A stretch of 34,353 nucleotides of DNA from Nitrospinota bacterium (lineage in GTDB: Bacteria > Nitrospinota > Nitrospinia > Nitrospinales > JACRGP01): positions 1 through 34,353 of the forward strand of contig JACRGP010000079.1 of assembly GCA_016217765.1 (NCBI GenBank). The letters run 5' to 3'. Positions within the stretch are counted from its first letter, which is position 1, and each line of letters opens with the position of its first letter. The notes below the pieces were generated by a model that saw only the letters and a list, made by a program, of their open reading frames with translations, ran no database searches and had not been told where the DNA came from. The position numbers and the translations under genes were made by a program. Below are positions 17,847 through 24,515 of the stretch, piece after piece.

Positions 17847-18497
17847 ATGAACGAACGAAAAGACAGCGCCAAGATCAAGATTCTCATAGCCGACGATCAC
17901 CCCATTTTCCGCCAGGGTCTGAAGCACGCGTTTTCCGACACGCCGGACCTTGAGGTGGCGGGCGAAGCCTCCAATGGAGCCGAGTTGCTCGAGAAGGTCC
18001 GGACCGGGGCCTATCACGTGGTCCTGCTCGATATTTCCATGGGCGGGAAGAGCAGTCTGGAGACCTTGAAGCAACTGAAGGTGGAACGGCCCAAAATGGC
18101 CGTTTTGGTCCTGAGCGTTTACCCCGAGGACCAATACGCGATGCGGTTCATCCGCGCGGGGGCCTCCGGGTATTTGACCAAGGAAAGCGTCTCCGACCAG
18201 TTGATGGAGGCGGTGCGCAAGGTCGCGCGCGGCGGCCGGTACGTGAGCCACGCCCTCACGGAAAAACTGGCGTTCGATTTCGCCGACCACGAAAAACTGC
18301 CTCACGAATATCTTTCCGACCGGGAATATCAGGTCTTCTGCATGATCGGGGCGGGCAAGTCGCTCACCGAGATCGGCAAGGAACTGTCCTTGAGCGTGAA
18401 AACCGTGGGCACCCATCGCACCCATATCCTGGAAAAGATGAAAATGAGGAATAACGCCCAGCTGATCCAGTACGCCATACTCAACCAACTGGTCTAG
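17847..18497 (+). CDS. NarL/FixJ-family response regulator
   Basis: A 216-residue regulator. The receiver domain (10-125) carries the acidic pair in ADDHPIFRQGL, phospho-acceptor Asp62 in LLDISMGG, the conserved Ser in LVLSVYPED and the Lys in YLTKES. A LuxR-type helix-turn-helix follows (about 152-210: LSDREYQVFCMIGAGKSLTE, then SVKTVGTHRTHILEKM). It is a DNA-binding transcription factor activated by the kinase encoded immediately upstream. The target genes are unknown. The nearest downstream gene, a small secreted protein at 18861, is one candidate. Confidence 0.95.
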   Translation: MNERKDSAKIKILIADDHPIFRQGLKHAFSDTPDLEVAGEASNGAELLEKVRTGAYHVVLLDISMGGKSSLETLKQLKVERPKMAVLVLSVYPEDQYAMRFIRAGASGYLTKESVSDQLMEAVRKVARGGRYVSHALTEKLAFDFADHEKLPHEYLSDREYQVFCMIGAGKSLTEIGKELSLSVKTVGTHRTHILEKMKMRNNAQLIQYAILNQLV

Positions 18498-18860
18498 CGG
18501 CCGTCGGCGGTCCCGACGGGACCGTTGTCCGAAGCCCTCCCAAGCGGCCCGCCTCGAAAAACCCCGCCGTTATTTTTCGCGATCGATCGTAGGAAAAACG
18601 CCTATTCTTTAAAAGAATACCTTTTATGCTAAAAAAGGGTTTTTGCCGATACCGGGGAGATTTTAAATCGTCTACACTCGCCTCAAAGTCTATCAAAGGT
18701 AGAAATACCTTCTGGCCCTCGTCGGACTCTCATGCGGGATCTCGCGTTGGCGGTTATCTCAAGTTCGCCGTTGAATGCGGGCCAGGGAAGAAGCAAGGGA
18801 TTTGGGGATTTTAGGGTTGGTCAGGAAAAAAAACGAAAATTTTTTGAAAGGAGCAAGGCA
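18498..18860. other. Intergenic region between the response regulator and the small secreted protein
   Basis: It begins with a 7-bp stem hairpin (18508-18524, CGGTCCC/GGGACCG) that lacks a U-run, so it is a weak terminator at best. A 15-bp palindrome, ATTCTTTAAAAGAAT, lies near 18604 and is followed by AT-rich sequence. It could hold an operator or promoter for the downstream gene. The last 14 bases contain a strong ribosome site. Confidence 0.4.
18847..18853 (+). promoter_or_regulatory. Ribosome binding site deciding the start at 18861
   Basis: AAAGGAG lies seven bases before the ATG at 18861. This fixes the start over longer in-frame extensions and puts the signal peptide at the N-terminus. 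Confidence 0.85.
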
Positions 18861-19304
18861 ATGAAGAAAGTGACATTATTGACTCTGGCGTTTTTCGTCT
18901 CCCTCTCCGCTTCCGCGTTTGCGGACCAGATTGCGAAGGGCCAGACGGCTTCTTGCGACAACGCCAAGGCAATCACCGTAGAAGTGGCGAAAGTCGAGCC
19001 CGCCGCGGATGCGAAGAATTTTGGCCACACCTCGAACGACCGCGGCACCGCCAGTCTGGTCGTGTGGAAATCCTCCAATTTCACGACCGTTCCCCTGACC
19101 TTGGGGCCGAACGACAGCAATGCCACCTTCGTTGGCGCCGATCATGGTTTGACCGGGATCGAGCAACGCGGCGAGAATGGCCGGGCCAAGGTCGTGTTGA
19201 CGCACCAACCCGAATTCAGCCGCGGCGATTCCATCGGCGATATCAGCGGTTTGGTCAAGATCACCAACACGGGCGTTATTCCCGTAACCGTGTCTTGCAA
19301 CTAA
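18861..19304 (+). CDS. Small secreted protein of unknown function
   Basis: A 147-residue precursor with a clear signal peptide (MKKVTLLTLAFFVSLSASAF, cleavage after AFA). The mature part of about 126 residues is polar and beta-rich, with two cysteines only: Cys32 near its N-terminus and Cys146 next to last (VSCN). The two probably form a disulfide that ties the ends together. I do not recognise a family. It stands alone, with its own ribosome site and a strong intrinsic terminator 55 bp after the stop, so it may be highly expressed. The two-component pair upstream might control it; that is inference from position only. Confidence 0.8.
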   Translation: MKKVTLLTLAFFVSLSASAFADQIAKGQTASCDNAKAITVEVAKVEPAADAKNFGHTSNDRGTASLVVWKSSNFTTVPLTLGPNDSNATFVGADHGLTGIEQRGENGRAKVVLTHQPEFSRGDSIGDISGLVKITNTGVIPVTVSCN

Positions 19305-19356
19305 TCACTTTGCCCCTGGAGGGTTTTGATTCAAACGTAAAACCCTTGTCCTAAGG

Positions 19357-19391
19357 AAAAGCCGACCCTGCGAGCGGGTCGGCTTTTTTTT
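19357..19391 (+). terminator. Intrinsic terminator after the small secreted protein gene
   Basis: The stem GCCGACCC (19361-19368) pairs perfectly with GGGTCGGC (19376-19383) over a 7-base loop and is followed by eight Ts (19384-19391). Four As precede the stem, so it could also act in the other direction for the convergent TPR-AAA gene. Confidence 0.92.
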
Positions 19392-19423
19392 GTTTCCGCC
19401 ACCCGCCTGGACCGGCGTTTTTT

Positions 19424-20983
19424 TCAAATGCCGCGTTGTTGGAAATTCTTGTGTTTGGCCAACCCCGTCGCCGTCAAGCTCGATGGGTTGCGGCGGACCG
19501 CTTCCTCCAGGTGTTCGTTGCGGATGAACAGCTTCCCCTCTCGCAGGGCCAGGCGGGCGGACTCGTCGACAATGTTGCTGATATCGCTGTAGGGATACCC
19601 CTCAAGCGCCCGGGCAAAGCGGAGGACGTCGATATTCTCCGCCGGGCGGTCCTGCAAATACATCTTCAGCGCTTGAATCCTGGCCTCCAGGTCGGGAGGG
19701 CCGATGTAGATCGTCTTGTCCAACCGTCCGGGCCGGCGCACCGCCTCGTCGATCTTGTCCGGTTCGTTCGTCGCGGAAATCAGGAAAATTTTCTTGCGGG
19801 AGCACTCGTTCAGGTGGACGAGGAACTCGTTCACCTCCTCCGCCTTGTGCTGGACGGCGGACGAGAGGTCCGATCTTTTCGGCGCGATCCCCTCGAATTC
19901 GTCGATGAACAGCAGGGTCGGGGCGTTTTTTTCGGCTTCCTTGAAAACGGCGCTGATGGCCAGGACCGTGCCGTGTATGTAGGCGCTCCCGATGGCGGAA
20001 CCCCGGACCTCCATGAAGCGCCAGCCCAGTTCCTCCGCGAGTTTTTGGGCGATGAACGTCTTGCCGCAACCGGGCGGACCATAGAGCAGTATTCCGTTTG
20101 GGATGGACAGCCGGAAGCGCCTGTACAATTCGGGATCGCGGATGGGGCGGATGATCTCCTCGAAAAAAACTCGTTTGACTTCCCACATGCCGGCGACATT
20201 GGCGAGGCCCTTGGATTCGCCAACGGGCGGAGCGGGCGAAGGTCCCGTTCCCGCTTCGACGGCCGTCCCCGGCGGAGTTCCATATTTCCGGTAAGCCTCG
20301 TCGAGGTTTTTGTAGACCTCCGGCAAGTTGGGGTTGATCCTCAAAGCCTCCTTGTATGCTTTGATCGCCTCCTGGTAATTCCCCAGGGCGCCGAGAGCGT
20401 AACCCAGGTTGCCGTAGGTTTCCGCGGATTTCGGGTCGAGCTTGAGGGCGTCCTGAAATTCCTGGACCGCTTTCGCATACTGGAGCGATTTGCAATAGGC
20501 GAAGCCCAGGTAGAAATGGGCCTCGGCGTTGGCGGGGTCGAGCCGGACGGATTCCTTGAAGCTATCGATCGCCCGCGGGTAATCGCCCAGCCGGTGATGC
20601 GTCCTCCCCAGGTTGTAATGATACGTCCCCACGCCGGGCCGGATTTCCCTGGCCTTGGAAAAATGCAGGATCGCCTCCTGGTAGCGCTTCAACCCGAAAT
20701 GGGCTTCTCCGAGACCGTTGAAGGCGTCGGCGTTGTCCGGATGCTTTTTTAAAGTCTGGGAAAAACGCTGGTGGGCCTCGGAATATTGCTTCAATTCGAG
20801 GAAAAGGGACCCGAGGCTGTTTTGCGTGTCGGCGCGCGGGTCCAGGCGGACCGATTCTTGAAGATGGTGGACCGCCTGCGGAAAGAACTTCAAGGCCCTG
20901 TATTCGCAGGCCAGCTTGAAATGCGTTTCCGCGTCGTTGGGGCGTTCTTTTAAAATTTTCTTGTATTTTTTTATGCCGTTCAT
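19424..20983 (-). CDS. TPR-repeat AAA+ ATPase
   Basis: A 519-residue protein. Residues 1-235 form six to seven tetratricopeptide repeats (for example GNLGYALGALGNYQEAIKAY). After a Pro/Gly-rich linker (236-258) comes one classical AAA domain. Walker A is GPPGCGKT (302-309), Walker B LLFIDEFEGI, sensor 1 SATNEP, and the arginine-finger region VRRPGRLDKTIY, with a small C-terminal helical lid. The AAA part resembles Cdc48/FtsH-type unfoldases. The repeats probably recruit client proteins or partners. It lacks a protease domain. The start at 20983 gives a first residue right before the first TPR. No partner gene is adjacent. Confidence 0.9.
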   Translation of the reverse strand: MNGIKKYKKILKERPNDAETHFKLACEYRALKFFPQAVHHLQESVRLDPRADTQNSLGSLFLELKQYSEAHQRFSQTLKKHPDNADAFNGLGEAHFGLKRYQEAILHFSKAREIRPGVGTYHYNLGRTHHRLGDYPRAIDSFKESVRLDPANAEAHFYLGFAYCKSLQYAKAVQEFQDALKLDPKSAETYGNLGYALGALGNYQEAIKAYKEALRINPNLPEVYKNLDEAYRKYGTPPGTAVEAGTGPSPAPPVGESKGLANVAGMWEVKRVFFEEIIRPIRDPELYRRFRLSIPNGILLYGPPGCGKTFIAQKLAEELGWRFMEVRGSAIGSAYIHGTVLAISAVFKEAEKNAPTLLFIDEFEGIAPKRSDLSSAVQHKAEEVNEFLVHLNECSRKKIFLISATNEPDKIDEAVRRPGRLDKTIYIGPPDLEARIQALKMYLQDRPAENIDVLRFARALEGYPYSDISNIVDESARLALREGKLFIRNEHLEEAVRRNPSSLTATGLAKHKNFQQRGI

Positions 20984-21243
20984 TGCCGGTCGAAGTTTCC
21001 TGTCCTGGGATTATCTAAACATCTTTTATCCGCGATTGCAATGTCGGCGGCTTTGGGGGGCGTCTCGGGCAGAGAGAGCCCCGGCGCCGCCGTTCAGAAG
21101 GGATTTGACCTTGCGTCGCGTATCTGCTAATGTCTTGAAAAAAATAGATTTAGTGGGTTGAGTCAATGTCCGTATTCCTCATTCTCTTGTAAATCCATTC
21201 CTGCCTTTTTATCTCTCATGGACGGCGCCATGGCGGCGCATCG
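20984..21243. other. Intergenic region, no gene seen
   Basis: About 260 bp between the start of the TPR-AAA gene and the decayed PAS fragment. No open frame with a plausible start or motif was found. It presumably contains the promoter of the minus-strand ATPase gene; no convincing boxes were picked out. Confidence 0.4.
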
Positions 21244-21495
21244 ATGGGATTGTATCAAGTAACTTTTTTTTTGAACATTCTGTTGGATTGCGATTTGAAC
21301 CTCTTATACATGAACCCGCGCGCCGAAAAGTCCCTGAGGGCCATTGCCGCCGAAATCCGGTCCGCTTTCCATGTCGAACTGGAAGACTTGATCGGCGGTT
21401 CCATCCTCCGCATCCATCCCAGACCGCGCGAACTCGAAATAGTATGGACAGCGTTCGTATCGTTTTCCCAGTTTCGTTACCGGATCCGGGGGTGA
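21244..21495 (+). pseudogene. Remnant of a chemoreceptor-type PAS domain
   Basis: The frame contains NILLDCDLNLLYMNPRAEK, then IRSAFHVELEDLIGGSILRIH. This matches the start of the PAS domain found in many chemoreceptors, and the local receptor at 4925-7222 has the parallel [20 protein letters not shown]. Homology breaks off after RELEIV, where normally the domain would go on to a PHRAEI-type segment. The rest of the frame is unrelated. No ribosome site is visible and the upstream sequence does not continue the protein. It is a decayed gene piece. Confidence 0.65.
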
Positions 21496-21514
21496 ATCCC
21501 ATGGACCGTCACGA

Positions 21515-21590
21515 CGCCCAAGTCCCCCTTTACAAAATTCCCCCAGCCCCCCTTTTCCAAAGGGGGGACCAATGGACTCGCGCATGAGCC
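21515..21590. repeat. Partial C/G-tract repeat
   Basis: Runs of C and G (CCCCCTTTACAAAATTCCCCC, then CCCCCCTTTTCCAAAGGGGGG) resemble the internal hairpins of the dispersed family. It separates the PAS fragment from the hemerythrin fragment and may mark an insertion into the dead gene. Confidence 0.5.
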
Positions 21591-21651
21591 ACGCATGTCC
21601 GCTCTATTATGGACTCCCCTATATATCTCACCAACGAACTGCAAAAACCGA

Positions 21652-21744
21652 CGGTTCGACTTCCTGAAGGGGTGGCTGAGAAACCATATCCAGGGAGTCG
21701 ATAAAAAATACTCGGCGCACTTCAATAGCAGGGGGATTCGTTGA
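21652..21744 (+). pseudogene. Remnant of a bacteriohemerythrin C-terminus
   Basis: The frame reads RRFDFLKGWLRNHIQGVDKK, then YSAHFNSRGIR and a stop at 21742-21744. The pattern FLxxWLxxHIxxxDxxY is the last helix of bacteriohemerythrin, carrying the final His and Asp ligands of the diiron-oxo oxygen-binding site. The first three helices are missing and there is no start. Together with the PAS fragment 150 bp upstream on the same strand, this could be the debris of one oxygen-sensing receptor or of two neighbouring genes. Confidence 0.65.
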
Positions 21745-21814
21745 GGCGCGCGGGGATTTCCCGCTCTACAGAGGGGCGGAAAGCGTTTGGGGAATGAGGC
21801 GCGCCGTCTGGCCC

Positions 21815-23230
21815 TCAGGGTTTATACCCAATGGCGTCCGAAAGGTCGGCGTTTGTCAAATCGGCGTCTCGAAAAACGGCGCCGGTCAGTTTGGCTTTTT
21901 TGAAAGTCGCGAAGGCCAGCTTTGTCCCCGTGCAATCGGCCCCGCTCAGGTCGGCGTCCGCGAGGTCGGCGTGTTCCATGTCCGCCCGTTGCAGGTTGGC
22001 CCGTTTGCAGTTGGCCCGGTGAAGGACCGCGTTCGCGAGCTTGGCCCCGGACAGGTCCGATTTTTCCAGGTTGGCCTCGGAGAAGTTGGTCTTCCGGACA
22101 TCCGCGCCCAGGAGGAAAACCCCGCTCAGGTCGGCGCGTTCCAGGACGGCCTCGGAAAGGTTGGCGCGGCTGAGGTCGGACTGGCTTAATTTCGCCTCCG
22201 TGAAATCCGCGCCGGTCAAGTCCGCTCCGCTCAGGTCCGCCCCCGCGAGGTCGGCGCCGGTCAACCGGGCCTTGCCCATGTGGGCCTTTTCGAGGCGGGC
22301 CCCGCCGAGTTTTGCCCCGTTCAGCTTGATCCTTCCCATGTCCGCGCCGTGGAGCCGGACGCCGATGAGAGTGGCCCCGTTGAAGTCGGCGATGTTCAGG
22401 TTGGCTTCGGTGAGGTCCGCGCCCGTCAGGTCGGCGCGCCGGAAGATGGCGCCGTTGAGCTTGGTCCGGCTCAGGTCGGCGCCGGGGAACCTCGATTCGG
22501 TGAGGTCCGCGCCCGTCAGGTCCGCCCGGCTCAGGTTGGCCCCGGAGAAGTCGGCGGCGAAAAACTTGGCCCCCTTGATTTCCGCGCGGTTAAGGGTCGC
22601 GCCCTTCAGGTTCGTTTCGTAAAACAGGCCGACGCTCAGCTTGGCGTCGGTGAGGTCCGCGCCCGACAGGTCGGCGTTCTTGAAATTGGCGCGGTTGAGG
22701 TCCGCTTCCGCGAGCCGGGCCTTGGAGAGCTTCGCTCCCGCCAGGTCGGCGCGCGCCAGGTTGGCGTGAAAGAGATTGGCTTCCCCCAGGTCCGCTTCGC
22801 CGAGTTGCGCGCCTCTGAGGTCCGCTTCTTCCAGGTTGGCTTTATTCAGGTTGGCCCGTTCGAGTTTGGCCTGCGGGAGCTTGGCCTCGCGCAAATTCGC
22901 CGACGCGAGGTTGGCGCCGGAGAGGTCCGCGCCGGCGAAATCGAGCCCTTCCAAACCGGTCCGGCTTAAATCCACTCCGGACAATTTGGCCGAGTTGAAA
23001 TTGGCTTGGGAAAGGGTCGCGTTTTTCAGCTCCGCCTTTTCCAGGTTGGCTTCCGTGAAGTCGGCCCCCTCGAGATTTGCCCCTCCAAACCGGGCGCCGG
23101 AAAGGTCGAGCCCCTTGAAGACCAGACCGGACAAGTCCAGCCCCGACAAATCGGCCCCGGCGAAAGAAAGCTCTTCCTCCGAGGGGCCGGCCAATTTCGC
23201 TTCGATTTCTTCTCGTGAATAATCCGCCAT
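21815..23230 (-). CDS. Pentapeptide-repeat protein
   Basis: A 471-residue protein made almost entirely of A(D/N)Lxx pentapeptides from residue 20 to the end, roughly 85-90 repeats, e.g. GADLTGADLTEANLNIADF. It should fold as a long right-handed quadrilateral beta-helix with over 20 coils. There is no signal peptide or membrane helix. A short charged N-terminus (MADYSREEIEAKLAGPSEEE) precedes the helix. Known relatives include DNA-mimicking gyrase-protective proteins (MfpA, Qnr) and many with no known function; nothing here chooses between them. AAGGA upstream of the ATG at 23230 supports the start. It stands alone. Confidence 0.93.
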   Translation of the reverse strand: MADYSREEIEAKLAGPSEEELSFAGADLSGLDLSGLVFKGLDLSGARFGGANLEGADFTEANLEKAELKNATLSQANFNSAKLSGVDLSRTGLEGLDFAGADLSGANLASANLREAKLPQAKLERANLNKANLEEADLRGAQLGEADLGEANLFHANLARADLAGAKLSKARLAEADLNRANFKNADLSGADLTDAKLSVGLFYETNLKGATLNRAEIKGAKFFAADFSGANLSRADLTGADLTESRFPGADLSRTKLNGAIFRRADLTGADLTEANLNIADFNGATLIGVRLHGADMGRIKLNGAKLGGARLEKAHMGKARLTGADLAGADLSGADLTGADFTEAKLSQSDLSRANLSEAVLERADLSGVFLLGADVRKTNFSEANLEKSDLSGAKLANAVLHRANCKRANLQRADMEHADLADADLSGADCTGTKLAFATFKKAKLTGAVFRDADLTNADLSDAIGYKP

Positions 23231-23476
23231 TGAACATCGTCCTTTACTGATCGAAAGTTGAGAGCGACCCCGCCAGGAACGCGTCGGGGACTTCGTTGAA
23301 AACCGGTTGTCGAGACAAGCCGATAGATTACCATAAAGAAGACGGAAGAGAAACTAATGAGAGACGAGGTTGGACGACTTGGATAACCCCTTACGCCCTA
23401 CCCATGAAAAAAGAGAATGTGATTATGACGGTAAAATAGCACAATACGGAAGAGCTTCAAACGACGGGAAGGTTTC

Positions 23477-23827
23477 ATGCCGGAACGGGAAAGACCGATA
23501 TTGATTTACGACGGCGACTGCCATTTCTGCAGGCGGTGGATCGCGCGTTGGAGATATGTGACGGGAGACCGGGTGGATTACGCCCCGTACCAGGAGGTCG
23601 CGGACGGTTTCCCCGATATAACGCGCGACCGGTTCGACGCTTCGGTCCAGTTCGTTGACAAGGACGAAACGGCCTATGCCGGCGCGGAGGCGGTCTTCCG
23701 GGCCTTGGCCCATGCTCCCGGCTTGGGATGGACGTTGGCCGCGTATCGAAGGGCGCCCGGTTTCGCTGTCACAGCCGAATGGGTCTACCGGTTCGTGGCT
23801 CGCCGGCGCGGCTCGAAGACCGGTTGA
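23477..23827 (+). CDS. DCC-family (DUF393) thiol-disulfide oxidoreductase-like protein
   Basis: A 116-residue protein beginning ILIYDGDCHFCRRWIARWRY, which contains the DxDCxxC signature of the DUF393 family, thioredoxin-fold-like proteins with a CxxC redox site (residues 15 and 18 by eye). Its C-terminal part (GAEAVFRALAHAPGLGW) is typical of the family as well. The function is unproven in most members. GGGAAGG lies five bases before the ATG at 23477. It converges with the small membrane-protein gene 28 bp downstream. Confidence 0.88.
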   Translation: MPERERPILIYDGDCHFCRRWIARWRYVTGDRVDYAPYQEVADGFPDITRDRFDASVQFVDKDETAYAGAEAVFRALAHAPGLGWTLAAYRRAPGFAVTAEWVYRFVARRRGSKTG

Positions 23828-23855
23828 CGACCGAAGAAAAACCCCCTCTGGAAGA

Positions 23856-24143
23856 TCACTCTTGTCTTAAAAATCCGGCGACGGCGATGAGGGCGGTGGA
23901 GATCCCGAAAAACACGTAGACGTATAACCCAAAAGCCGTCTGACCCAGGGCGCCGACGAAGTTGGACCGGTTGAATACAAATCCCCAATACACGACAAAA
24001 CAGTAGGAGACCAAAAGCCCCAGCTTGTTTTTTCCCAAAAACAGGCAAAGGGAGTTGATGACGACGAGGGTCATGACTTGGGAAACCGGAACGTTGAATT
24101 CGGCATTTGAAAAATAATCTGAAAGTTTATTGATCAAGTCCAT
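23856..24143 (-). CDS. Small membrane protein of unknown function
   Basis: A 95-residue protein with three predicted membrane helices, around residues 20-36, 40-56 and 66-90 (VMTLVVINSLCLFLG, LGLLVSYCFVVYWGFVF, ALGQTAFGLYVYVFFGISTA). The ATG at 24143 has GGAAGAA upstream, which supports translation. I do not recognise a family. It is divergent from nirB and convergent with the DUF393 gene. Confidence 0.75.
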   Translation of the reverse strand: MDLINKLSDYFSNAEFNVPVSQVMTLVVINSLCLFLGKNKLGLLVSYCFVVYWGFVFNRSNFVGALGQTAFGLYVYVFFGISTALIAVAGFLRQE

Positions 24144-24324
24144 GGTTTCTTCCGGGTTAAAGGTTTTAGGATTGTCCCGCGCGGTTCAAGAGGCGGTCCT
24201 CTCCGCCGTCAACTATTTACATCAAAGTTCAGTATAATCCTTTATGGCGGAAAATCAACGTTTTTCCCGGTTGTTTGACTGGTCTGCCCGCGACAAACGC
24301 GAATTTTTCCATCGTCTGCCTCCC

Positions 24325-24345
24325 ACTGCCTATTTAATAGGCAGT
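24325..24345. promoter_or_regulatory. 21-bp perfect palindrome upstream of nirB, putative regulator-binding site
   Basis: ACTGCCTATT (24325-24334) and AATAGGCAGT (24336-24345) are exact reverse complements around a single T. It lies about 150 bp upstream of the start expected from the sigma-54-like promoter, within the usual range for an enhancer-binding protein site. It does not match the NtrC or NifA consensus. A T-run starts only after four more bases, so a terminator in a leader is a weaker alternative. Confidence 0.6.
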
Positions 24346-24458
24346 CCGCTTTTTCCGAGCTTCAATTTTGTGCGGAACGTTTCGCCATTTTTCCTCCCCT
24401 CCATCGCCGGAGACCGGGTTTAGCCCGGTATTCCGGGAAATTTGCCGAGTTTCCCGAT

Positions 24459-24474
24459 TGGCATGGAAATGGCA
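24459..24474 (+). promoter_or_regulatory. Sigma-54-type (-24/-12) promoter candidate of the nir operon
   Basis: TGGCATGGAAATGGCA matches the sigma-54 consensus TGGCACGN4TTGCA at all but two fixed positions, with the invariant GG and GC at the correct 12-bp spacing. The expected start site near 24486 leaves a leader of about 30 bases before the nirB ATG. Sigma-54 control of nitrogen assimilation via NtrC-type activators is well established in other bacteria. Confidence 0.65.
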
Positions 24475-24515
24475 AAGGGAACATGAAGTGATCTACGAAA
24501 GTTCAGGAGTCTCTC

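Noticed and set aside
24325-24355. The palindrome before nirB as an intrinsic terminator
   Set aside because: The T-run begins four bases after the stem, the stem is A/T-rich at its tip, and no plus-strand gene ends just upstream.
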